From Frigididesulfovibrio sp031553235 (GTDB lineage Bacteria; Desulfobacterota; Desulfovibrionia; Desulfovibrionales; Desulfovibrionaceae), in assembly GCA_031553235.1 (NCBI GenBank), contig JAVBLS010000014.1, forward strand, positions 33,633 to 97,632: a DNA stretch of 64,000 nucleotides. Direction: 5' to 3'. The notes under the pieces were generated by a model, which ran no database searches, had not been told where the DNA came from, and saw only the letters and a list, made by a program, of their open reading frames with translations. Each line of letters opens with the position of its first letter. Position 1 is the first letter of the stretch. This document shows, in pieces, positions 15,976 to 22,987 of this stretch. Made by a program: the position numbers and the translations under genes.

Positions 15976-16350
15976 TCACGTCTTGGACCGGGGTTTGCCT
16001 TCGATGGTTTGGCCAAGTTCGGCGCGGAGCCAGGCCTTGATTTCGTCTGTAGGGGCGTAAATGCCTTTATTGCGCCCGTTTTCGGCGTAAAAACCGGGCA
16101 AAAGCCGCTCGGGCAAAGGCATGACCAGCAGATCGTCGGCACGTTCCGAATTGCGTTGCACAAGGCGCAGCATGGGAGTCTGCTCCCAGGTATCGACGAC
16201 AAAGTAGGTGGAGACGTCGGTTTTCGAACGCACCGGCGGGTATTCCGACTGCCAATCGTTATTGCCCCATTCCAGATACATGGTGACGGCATGTTCCGGG
16301 GTCAGGTTCCAATCAATAATATGATGGGTGAAATCCTTGAGCTCGGCCAT
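15976..16350 (-). CDS. conserved protein of unknown function, next to slyD
   Basis: 124 residues starting MAELKDFTHHIIDWNLTPEH. The N-terminal half contains TPEHAVTMYLEWGNNDW, the middle a strand-rich STYFVVDTWEQTPMLRLVQR, and the end a short basic tail (GKPRSKT). No signal peptide or membrane segment. AAGGA precedes the ATG. It starts 13 bases after the slyD stop and is likely co-transcribed. I do not recognise the family; it may be lineage-restricted to sulfate reducers. Confidence 0.75.
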   Translation of the reverse strand: MAELKDFTHHIIDWNLTPEHAVTMYLEWGNNDWQSEYPPVRSKTDVSTYFVVDTWEQTPMLRLVQRNSERADDLLVMPLPERLLPGFYAENGRNKGIYAPTDEIKAWLRAELGQTIEGKPRSKT

Positions 16351-16363
16351 GGTGCTGGTCCTT

Positions 16364-16792
16364 CTACGCAGGTTTGATGTCCACGACCTTGATGTCAAAG
16401 CGCAAAGTCTTGCCGGCCAGAGGGTGGTTGCCGTCCAACTCCACTTCGTTTTCATCCACGCGGCTGACCACCACGTTGAGCGCCCCCTCTTGAAGGGAAA
16501 GCTGCAGGCCCAGGCCCACCTCGGGCGAAATATGGGGCGGAATCTCACGACGCGGCACAACCAGGACCATTTCGTCGGAGACCTCGCCGTAGGCGTCTTC
16601 GGGCGGCAGAACGACATTGAAAGAGTCGCCCTTTTCCCGGCCGGAAACGGCCCGTTCAAAACCGGGAATCATCATGCTCCGGCCGAGAACAAATTCCAGC
16701 GGCTCGCGGTCGCGGGAAGAATCAAACTCGGTCCCGTCTTCCAGGGTCCCGGTGTAGTGAACAAAAACTGTGTCGCCATCTTTTGCCGGCAT
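16364..16792 (-). CDS. slyD: FKBP-type peptidyl-prolyl isomerase, SlyD-like
   Basis: 142 residues. FKBP core strands VFVHYTGTLEDGTEFDSS and PGFERAVSGREKGD flank the insert-in-flap chaperone domain (DAYGEVSDEMVLVVPRREIP), as in SlyD. It has no His/Cys-rich metal tail, so it is the short form without a nickel-binding extension. The start at 16792 has AGGAG; thirteen upstream in-frame residues lack support. Cytoplasmic foldase activity on prolyl bonds is expected. Confidence 0.9.
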   Translation of the reverse strand: MPAKDGDTVFVHYTGTLEDGTEFDSSRDREPLEFVLGRSMMIPGFERAVSGREKGDSFNVVLPPEDAYGEVSDEMVLVVPRREIPPHISPEVGLGLQLSLQEGALNVVVSRVDENEVELDGNHPLAGKTLRFDIKVVDIKPA

Positions 16793-16905
16793 GATTTCTC
16801 CTATGGGTGCGGCCCGGTTTTCCGCGCTCACAAGAGTGAAGGCGGCTATGTATAGAGAATGGAGGTGATTCTCCCGAAAGTCAATCAGGAATTATTCCTG
16901 AAGTA

Positions 16906-17361
16906 TTAAAATATCCGGCACAAAACGGCCAAACACAGGGCGGCCAATACCCCGGCCGCGGCATCGTCGGCCATAATCCCCAGGCCGCCGGGTAGGCTCT
17001 CCAGATAGCGTACCGGCGGCGGCTTGGTGACGTCGAAAAGCCGAAACAGGGCAAACCCGGCCGCGTAGCCCCAAAAGCCGAGCGTTGCAAACGGCGCATA
17101 GGTGATCCACTGCCCGAGCAGCTCGTCGACGACCACGTCTTTGGGATCTTTTTCATCCAGCAGGTGGGCTGCTCTGTCGGCCGCCAGGGTGCCGAGCGCC
17201 GCCACCAGCAGCAGGACCACGAGCCGACCCCAGAAAGGCAGGGGCATGAACAAAAACGGCGCCAGCACGGCTGCGAACAGCGAGCCGCAGGTGCCCGGCG
17301 CAACCGGGCTCAAACCGGACGGCCAAAGCCGGGCAAAGGCAAGAACGTAGCGGTCGCGCAT
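16906..17361 (-). CDS. pgpA: phosphatidylglycerophosphatase A
   Basis: 151 residues with several hydrophobic helices and the PgpA motifs SPVAPGTCGSL near the N-terminus, VVDELLGQWIT in the middle and FDVTKPPPVRYLE, then GIMADDAAAG near the C-terminus. It dephosphorylates phosphatidylglycerophosphate to phosphatidylglycerol in the inner membrane. The start at 17361 has AAAGGT upstream. It is followed by slyD 113 bases downstream. Length is slightly below the E. coli enzyme but all motif regions are present. Confidence 0.9.
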   Translation of the reverse strand: MRDRYVLAFARLWPSGLSPVAPGTCGSLFAAVLAPFLFMPLPFWGRLVVLLLVAALGTLAADRAAHLLDEKDPKDVVVDELLGQWITYAPFATLGFWGYAAGFALFRLFDVTKPPPVRYLESLPGGLGIMADDAAAGVLAALCLAVLCRIF

Positions 17362-17419
17362 AATGTACCTTTCAGATGGAAAAAAGGGGAAAGCCGGAAG
17401 GATACGCAAAAAGACCGGA

Positions 17420-17563
17420 GGCTGATTCCAAATGAAAGATTTCGTTCCAAAGACAAGGAAAGCGGCCCTTTTTGTGAAGGGAGCGTGCTCTTGCGGTACT
17501 CGACCGGAACAAAAGGGGCAGCTTGACGCAGTATTTGGGCGAAAGATTCATTTGGAAACAGCC
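17420..17563 (+). repeat. dispersed repeat family 1, copy D
   Basis: Full copy with near-identical terminal inverted repeats: GGCTGATTCCAAATGAAAG at the left and CATTTGGAAACAGCC at the right. The inner stem is GCGGCCCTTTTT with AAAAGGGGCAGC, and the loop contains GTGAAGGGAGCGTGCTC and GGTACTCGACC. It ends one base before the purC stop codon. Confidence 0.85.
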
Positions 17564-17564
17564 T

Positions 17565-18266
17565 CTACGCAAAGCGGGCAGCCAGATCCAGACCAAGCAC
17601 ACGGGCGCCCGTGGCGGCGTCAAAAGCGCGGCAGGAATTGGCGCTGACCTCGTCGATGAGCAGAAAGGCGCCGGTTTCCGCATCCTTGCCCCACTCGATC
17701 TTGATGTCCCACAGGTCCAGGCCGCGCTCGCGGAAGATCTCATGAATCAGGGCCATGGTTTTGGTGTTTAAGGCAATGAGATCGCTCAGGCGTTCGGCCG
17801 TAATGATCCCCAAAGCCGCCACGGCCGAGGGCACGATCAGCGGGTCGCCGGTCGCATCGTCCTTGATGGTGATTTCCATGACCGGCTCGACAAAGCGCAT
17901 GCCGTCCTTCACGCCGGGAACGTTGCGATAACGGCGGATAAAGCTGCCCGTGCCCACCCAGCGGCAGACCCATTCCAGGCCGGAGCCGAAAACCTTGGCC
18001 TTGCGCGCCACCATGGACAGATCGCTCAGATCGAAAGAAACCATATGGGTGGGAATGCCGTTTTCGGCAAGGCGCTTGAAAATGGTCGTGGTCATGGTCA
18101 GACAGGCCCACCCCTGACCGGGAGCGCCGTCTTCAGAGACAAAGTTGCCGCCGGGGTCGACCTCGCCGGCCTCGTTCTTGGTCACCCGATCCGTGAACAC
18201 CAGGCGCAGGGTATACTCGCCATGCGCGTGCACATCCTTGGTTTTTCCTTTCTGCAGCAACGTCAC
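17565..18266 (-). CDS. purC: phosphoribosylaminoimidazole-succinocarboxamide synthase
   Basis: 233 residues matching SAICAR synthetase, the purine biosynthesis step joining aspartate to CAIR with ATP. Signatures are KGKTKDVH at the N-terminus, the KVFGSGLEWVCRWVGTGSFIRRY ATP/substrate region (near 90-115) and DLWDIKIEWG then IDEVSANSCR near the C-terminus. It begins with GTG at 18266, preceded by AAGGAG. It stands alone between a repeat and the molybdopterin-binding gene. The C-terminus is slightly shorter than in many homologues. Confidence 0.92.
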   Translation of the reverse strand: MTLLQKGKTKDVHAHGEYTLRLVFTDRVTKNEAGEVDPGGNFVSEDGAPGQGWACLTMTTTIFKRLAENGIPTHMVSFDLSDLSMVARKAKVFGSGLEWVCRWVGTGSFIRRYRNVPGVKDGMRFVEPVMEITIKDDATGDPLIVPSAVAALGIITAERLSDLIALNTKTMALIHEIFRERGLDLWDIKIEWGKDAETGAFLLIDEVSANSCRAFDAATGARVLGLDLAARFA

Positions 18267-18335
18267 TGTTCGCTCCTTGCGACCGGTCCCGGCCGGCCGG
18301 TTGATGAAATGAGGGGAACACCCCCAAAGGCTATG

Positions 18336-19361
18336 CTAATTTTTGCCGAAACCGCACAGGGGAAACCGGCAATCCGGGCAGGAGTCGCAAAAGCCTCCAT
18401 GCCCAAGGTCGGCGATGTCGTCACCGGTCACGGGCACCCCGGCCAAAATGCGCGGCATGACCAGATCAAAGACGCTGGCCCGATGGTACATGACACAGCC
18501 CGGCAAGCCCATCAGCGGCGCGTCGTCCTTGTAGGCCAGCATGAACATGGCGCCGGGGAACACCGGCGAGCCGTAAGAAACCACCCGATCGGCCAATCGG
18601 CGGATGGCCGCCGGGGTTTTATCGTCCGGGTCCACGCTCATGCCGCCGGTGAACAGCAAAAGATCCGAGCCGGCCTCAAGGGCGTTGCGCCCGGCCTTGA
18701 CCGTCTCCTCGATCACATCGGGCACGGTCTGGTGGAAATGAAAGGCGCAGCCCCAGGCTTCGAGCTTTTTTTGCAGCACCGGGGTAAAGGCGTCTTTGAT
18801 CCGACCGTGAAACACTTCGCCTCCGGTGGTGATCACGCCCACCCGGCGAGGGGTGAAGGGCAACACCGAAAATACCTGGCCGTGTTCGCGGCACAGGGTT
18901 TCGACGGCCTCGGGCACCTCGGCGGGCACCACCAGAGGAATTACCCGGGTGCCGGCCACGGCCCGGCTCTTGGCCACTTCCTGCAGACTGTGGATGGTGG
19001 CCAGGGCGACGTCGGGCACGCGGTTGATCCGCCGGAGCAGTTCCACATTGACCTGGAACAGGCCCTGATGGGCGGCCTGAAAGTTGATTCGCCCCTCTCG
19101 GGGCTCGGTCAGAGAAAGGCCCGGCCCGGCCGCCACAGCCGCGATGCGCCGGGCCGCGTCGTCCTCATGGATCAGATCACCGTTGCGGGTGTCCCAGACG
19201 TAGAGATGTTCTTTGCCCAGGCGCAGCAGATGCCCGATATCTTCTTCGCGGATAATATGGCCGCGCCGGAAGGCCGGGCCTTTACGGCCGCCGGGAACGA
19301 TTTCGGTGATGTCGTGGCACAGGGTCAGGCCCACAGCCTCTTGAACGGGTATGGCTTTCAT
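18336..19361 (-). CDS. molybdopterin-binding (MoeA/MogA-like) protein with Cys-rich tail
   Basis: 341 residues. The N-terminal part (LCHDITEIVPG, FRRGHIIREEDI) and the central MoCF_biosynth domain (VGVITTGGEVFHGRIKDAF, LLLFTGGMSVDPDDKTP, LMGLPGCVMYH) define a stand-alone molybdopterin-binding domain protein of the kind found with molybdenum hydroxylases. The final 18 residues contain four cysteines (FCDSCPDCRFPLCGF), which could bind a metal or cluster. The start at 19361 has GAGG upstream. It lies in the same minus-strand block as YqeB and the hydroxylase subunits, so it may help insert or modify their cofactor; this is inference. Confidence 0.82.
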   Translation of the reverse strand: MKAIPVQEAVGLTLCHDITEIVPGGRKGPAFRRGHIIREEDIGHLLRLGKEHLYVWDTRNGDLIHEDDAARRIAAVAAGPGLSLTEPREGRINFQAAHQGLFQVNVELLRRINRVPDVALATIHSLQEVAKSRAVAGTRVIPLVVPAEVPEAVETLCREHGQVFSVLPFTPRRVGVITTGGEVFHGRIKDAFTPVLQKKLEAWGCAFHFHQTVPDVIEETVKAGRNALEAGSDLLLFTGGMSVDPDDKTPAAIRRLADRVVSYGSPVFPGAMFMLAYKDDAPLMGLPGCVMYHRASVFDLVMPRILAGVPVTGDDIADLGHGGFCDSCPDCRFPLCGFGKN

Positions 19362-19457
19362 CTGGATAAACCTCATGCGGCCGCGCGGCCCGCGGAAAAA
19401 GCCCGCCTGCCGCGCGGCCGTTACATTGCCGCGAAAACGGTCAAAGAGCAAGAGACG

Positions 19458-20354
19458 TTAGAAACCCTTGGTCAAGGTCAAGGTGGTGATATTGCCCTCT
19501 GGTCGGTTTCTGTTCTCAAATTCCCACAAAGAACGTAGGGAGACCTGCAGGCCGTAGCTTGGGAAAGCCACGGCAATCTCCGGCCCGGCGGCATAGGCCT
19601 CTTCGCGATCGTCCGTGCTGCCGCGGCCCGAGTCGTCGGTCACCTGCCAGTGACAATACCCGGCAATGCCGACATCCACAACCTGCCACAGGGTCTTGGC
19701 CGCGCCCCACTCGAAGTGAAAATGGTTGCCCGGGGTGATGTTGGTGTGCTCCTGCTCCGTGTGGAACTCGTAGCGGGAAAGAACCGAGGCGCTCCAGGTT
19801 TTTTCTTTGTCGAAATACAGGGTGCCGCCGGCCGTGAGCATCACGGTCCAGAAACCCATGCCGGGGTTGACGGCGCGGTCGGCGTCAAAGGAGCCGGTGG
19901 GCATATACAGGCCCGCGGCAACAGCCGCATCGTACCAGGCCCCGTGCCAGGCCAAAACGAAGGGCTCCACCAGAATGTCGCCCAAGCCGGTTTTGTCGCC
20001 GTCCAGGGCCGTCATCCCACCGATTTTGTAGGAAAGATCCTGGTAGGTCAGAGGGACGACCACATCCATAATCAGGTTGCCGCCGAGGAACTCCACATTG
20101 GTGGACCAGATCAGCCGGTTGACCCAGGCAAAAACGTCAAGGTCAAAGCTGCCGGGAGCTTTTTTGCCGTTGTCCATACGCATGGAATCGGCGCTGTAAA
20201 AAACGTTGTACATGCGCCAGTAAACGCCCGGCGGGGGGAGGGTGGCCGCTTTGATGCCCTCGACGCCGTTGGTGTAGTGGCCCGAAGCGCCAAAGGCCGA
20301 ATCGACCCCGGTCAACCAGAAACACAGCAGCAGGGAGACAAAAAACTTCCTCAT
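19458..20354 (-). CDS. outer-membrane beta-barrel of the phenol-degradation MetA/SphA family
   Basis: 298 residues with a signal peptide (MRKFFVSLLLCFWLTGVDSAFG) and the start of the mature chain HYTNGVEGIKAATLPPPG, followed by amphipathic strands and an aromatic C-terminal TLTLTKGF. This matches the transporter family PF13557, putative channels or anchors for aromatic or small organic compounds. A GAGAGG precedes the start. Downstream lies the molybdopterin-binding gene, upstream YqeB. Substrate unknown; a link to the hydroxylase substrate is possible but only positional. Confidence 0.8.
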   Translation of the reverse strand: MRKFFVSLLLCFWLTGVDSAFGASGHYTNGVEGIKAATLPPPGVYWRMYNVFYSADSMRMDNGKKAPGSFDLDVFAWVNRLIWSTNVEFLGGNLIMDVVVPLTYQDLSYKIGGMTALDGDKTGLGDILVEPFVLAWHGAWYDAAVAAGLYMPTGSFDADRAVNPGMGFWTVMLTAGGTLYFDKEKTWSASVLSRYEFHTEQEHTNITPGNHFHFEWGAAKTLWQVVDVGIAGYCHWQVTDDSGRGSTDDREEAYAAGPEIAVAFPSYGLQVSLRSLWEFENRNRPEGNITTLTLTKGF

Positions 20355-20404
20355 ACACAGCCTCTCTTGTTGTCGTGTGGCGATATGAAAAAAAACCGCC
20401 GGCC

Positions 20405-20500
20405 GACCAAAGCAATTGCGCTGTGAAATGCCCGCCCGACGGCGGGCAAGGTCCGCCTATTGCAGGCATCCCGCGGCAAGGATTTGACGTTAAACCCCTG
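20405..20500 (+). repeat. dispersed repeat family 3, copy 1
   Basis: Shares CGACGGCGGGC, the GGTCCGCCTAT block and GCGGCAAGGATTTG with the region 43087-43200. It lies between the outer-membrane protein gene and yqeB. GC-rich and able to fold, but the boundaries are uncertain. Confidence 0.5.
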
Positions 20501-20534
20501 CCGCGCAATGAGGATTTTCCAAAGCGCACATATT

Positions 20535-21344
20535 CTAACCGGCGGGAACCTCGGAGAAATGGGCGCACACGGCCTCCAACACCGCGCCGCCCAAAGCTCT
20601 GGCCTTTTCTGAAACCGTAAAACAATATTCCCGTCTGCCGCGCGGGTCCACGTCGCCGAGCTTGAACCCCTCGGTTACGGGCAGCCCGTCGCGCACCAGG
20701 CCACGCAACATGCCGTCGATACCCGCACGCACCGGCGTGCCGCCTACCCGGCAAATCTCGTCGCCGGCGCAAACCGGCGTGCCTACGGCCAGGCCTGCCT
20801 CGACAATGCCCGCCACCGGCGCACGCAGCACCCGCTCAATGGTTTTACCGGCAATCTCGCCGGGAATGCCCGTATCGGGCTCGGCACAGCCTGTAAAAAA
20901 CAGCCGGCCAAGATTGTGGCCGCGCTGGGTTTCCACCACCACCCGGCAGTCCTTGCCGGCCGTGAAACCCGGCCCCAGCCCCACGGTCAGGGGCGCATCA
21001 TCTTTTTGCAGCCCCAGATTGGTCTTGGCCAGTATGGCGTCCACCACCACCTCCGGGGCAAGCGCCGCCCGGCTCGTGTGTCCGGGGTCCGTCAGCACGG
21101 CGATGCGCCCGCCGGCCCAGACCCCGGGAACGGCGGCCGTATCGGCGGCAAGTCCGGCCTCCACGCCTTCCACCGCCACCCGGCCGTCGTGCACGGCTTC
21201 GCAAAAACTCACCGGCCTGCGCACCGCCGTGGGGCTTGCCACCTCCAACATGACCAAGCGGCGAAAACCTGCCCGAAAAAGCCTTACCGCCACGCCCGAG
21301 GCCATTTCTCCGGCCCCGTAAATCATGATCGTTTTCTCCGTCAT
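20535..21344 (-). CDS. yqeB: YqeB, selenium-dependent molybdenum hydroxylase system protein
   Basis: 269 residues with an N-terminal Rossmann-like motif (MIYGAGEMASGVAVRLFRAG) and the LTDPGHTSR, VDAILAKTNLG and VGLGPGFTAG segments of the EF2563/YqeB family. The C-terminal half has a barrel-sandwich-like RAPVAGIVEAGLAVGTPV. The family is associated with genomes that have SelD and selenium-dependent molybdenum hydroxylases. The start at 21344 is favoured because AGAGGG lies about ten bases upstream; an ATG at 21353 would sit too close. It is divergent from yqeC. Confidence 0.88.
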   Translation of the reverse strand: MTEKTIMIYGAGEMASGVAVRLFRAGFRRLVMLEVASPTAVRRPVSFCEAVHDGRVAVEGVEAGLAADTAAVPGVWAGGRIAVLTDPGHTSRAALAPEVVVDAILAKTNLGLQKDDAPLTVGLGPGFTAGKDCRVVVETQRGHNLGRLFFTGCAEPDTGIPGEIAGKTIERVLRAPVAGIVEAGLAVGTPVCAGDEICRVGGTPVRAGIDGMLRGLVRDGLPVTEGFKLGDVDPRGRREYCFTVSEKARALGGAVLEAVCAHFSEVPAG

Positions 21345-21396
21345 CGTCCGCATTCCCTCTGTTGCCATTCATGCCGCGGGCCGCTAGACTCGCAGC

Positions 21397-22164
21397 ATGA
21401 AAACCGTTCGCGCCGATTTGGCGCTTCTGCTGCGCCCGTATCTGCCGGGCATCGTCTGCCTCACGGGCGGGGGCGGCAAAACCACCCTGCTCTATGCCCT
21501 GGGCCGAGCCCTGGGCACTTTGGCGGCTCCGGCCGTGTGCACCACGACCACCCGCATCTTCCCGCCCGCGCCGGAACAATGCCCCACGCTGCTTTTGGGC
21601 GCAAGCTTGGAAGAAATGGAACCTGTGGAGAAAACAAACTTCTTCTGCGCCGGCAGACCCTCCCCGACCGTTTTGCCCAAACTTTTGGGCTTTGCCCCGG
21701 AAGCTGTCGACGCCTACGCCGGGCTCCGGCCCGAACGCGCCATCCTGGTCGAGGCCGACGGCGCGGCCTGCCGGCCGATCAAAGCCCCCGAAGCCTATGA
21801 GCCGGTCATTCCGGCTTCGACCAAAGCGGTCGTGGCCGTGCTCGGGCTTTCGGCCCTGAATCGCCCCTTCAACGAAACCACGGTCTTCCGCTCGGAACGC
21901 ACGGCCGAAATCACCGGCCTGCAGCCCGGCGAGACCCTTGCGCCGGCACCCCTGGCCCGGCTGTTCAGCGAGCCGCACGGCCTGTTCCAATACGCTCCGC
22001 CAGGGGCGGCCCGCTTCGCCTTTCTCAACCAGGCCGACCGCCCGGGCGCGCGCGAGGCCGGAGTGCTTCTGGCCCGGGCAATTCTGCGCGCCGCTCCAGA
22101 AGTACGCGTGTTGCTCGGCGCCGCCGGCAAGGAGGGCCTGTGCTGCACGCAGATTCTTCTTTAG
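21397..22164 (+). CDS. yqeC: YqeC, selenium-dependent hydroxylase accessory ATPase
   Basis: 255 residues with the P-loop LTGGGGKTTLLYALG (GGGGKTT at 24-30), TTTTRIFPP and VEADGAACRPIKAP, all diagnostic of the YqeC family of putative P-loop proteins that accompany selenium-dependent molybdenum hydroxylases. No obvious ribosome-binding site is seen before the ATG at 21397, only 52 bases from the divergent yqeB start, so expression may be low or leader-poor. The last 25 bases overlap mocA. Confidence 0.87.
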   Translation: MKTVRADLALLLRPYLPGIVCLTGGGGKTTLLYALGRALGTLAAPAVCTTTTRIFPPAPEQCPTLLLGASLEEMEPVEKTNFFCAGRPSPTVLPKLLGFAPEAVDAYAGLRPERAILVEADGAACRPIKAPEAYEPVIPASTKAVVAVLGLSALNRPFNETTVFRSERTAEITGLQPGETLAPAPLARLFSEPHGLFQYAPPGAARFAFLNQADRPGAREAGVLLARAILRAAPEVRVLLGAAGKEGLCCTQILL

Positions 22165-22823
22165 ATCGGGGCCTATGTTCATCTGCTCCGGCCGGTATCC
22201 TTTTGGCGGCGGGCCTGGGCAGCCGGCTGGGCGGCGGCAAAATGCTGCTCCCCTTCCGGAGCGCCCCCCTGCCCGCCCATGTTCTGAAAGCCGTGCTCGC
22301 GGCCGGAAACTTGAGCCGGCTGGTCCTGGTGCTGGGCCGCGACGCCGAGGCCCTGACCCGAGCCCTGAAACAATCTCTGCCCGGCTACCCGCCCGCCCGC
22401 CTGGAAACCGTCGTCAACCCGCATCCCGAGGAAGGCATGAGTTCTTCGCTGCGCCTGGGCCTGGAAACCCTGCTGCGCGGACCACAGGGAAAAAGCATCC
22501 AATCCGTGGCGGTCTTTCTGGGCGACCAGCCGCTGATCCGCCCGGAAACCCTGCGCGCCCTCTACGCCGCCCATTCCGGCGCCCTGGCCGGCAACCCGGA
22601 GCATCCGGCCACGGCCCCGGAATACCAGGGCCGGCGAGGCAACCCGGTGATCCTCTCTCGCGTCCTTTTTCCCCGCATCGTGCGTCTGAGCGGCGATGTG
22701 GGCGCCCGGGAGATCCTGGCCGGGATCGGTCCGGACCTGCTGCGCCTGCCCGTGAACGATCCCGGTGTCATCCACGATGTGGATACGCCCGAGGACTACG
22801 AGACTCTACAGGCGTACCCGTGA
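22140..22823 (+). CDS. mocA: MocA-like molybdopterin cytidylyltransferase / NTP transferase
   Basis: 227 residues. ILLAAGLGSRLGGGKMLLPF is the nucleotide-binding signature of MobA/MocA transferases; EEGMSSSLRLGLE and FLGDQPLI are the catalytic and metal-binding segments. MocA makes molybdopterin cytosine dinucleotide for the xanthine dehydrogenase family, which fits the neighbouring hydroxylase. It starts with GTG at 22140, inside the end of yqeC, with AAGGAGG five bases upstream. A fragment of repeat family 2 (22175-22192) lies within codons 12-18. Confidence 0.85.
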   Translation: MLHADSSLDRGLCSSAPAGILLAAGLGSRLGGGKMLLPFRSAPLPAHVLKAVLAAGNLSRLVLVLGRDAEALTRALKQSLPGYPPARLETVVNPHPEEGMSSSLRLGLETLLRGPQGKSIQSVAVFLGDQPLIRPETLRALYAAHSGALAGNPEHPATAPEYQGRRGNPVILSRVLFPRIVRLSGDVGAREILAGIGPDLLRLPVNDPGVIHDVDTPEDYETLQAYP

Positions 22824-22840
22824 ATACGGTCTGGCCCCAG

Positions 22841-22982
22841 GGGCTGTTTCCAAATAACGAATTTTGCGCCAATGGCAAGGAAAGCGGGCCTTTTTGCGAA
22901 GGGAGTGTACTCTTTTGGTACTCGACCGTAGAAAAAAGGCCCGCTTGACGCCGCAATTGGACAAAAGGCGTATTTGAAACAT
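22841..22982 (+). repeat. dispersed repeat family 1, copy E
   Basis: Full copy: TGTTTCCAAATA at the left, GCGGGCCTTTTT stem with AAAAAAGGCCCGC, loop GCGAAGGGAGTGTACTC, and TATTTGAAACA at the right. It lies between mocA and the convergent hydroxylase gene, 17 bases after the mocA stop and five bases from the other stop, where a bidirectional terminator would be expected. Confidence 0.85.
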
Positions 22983-22987
22983 TGCAC

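Noticed and set aside
22840..22948. Short open frames through the family 1 repeat (with GPFCEGSVL-like peptide)
   Set aside because: The same frame recurs only because the DNA repeat recurs; there is no ribosome-binding site and the pattern is explained by stem conservation.
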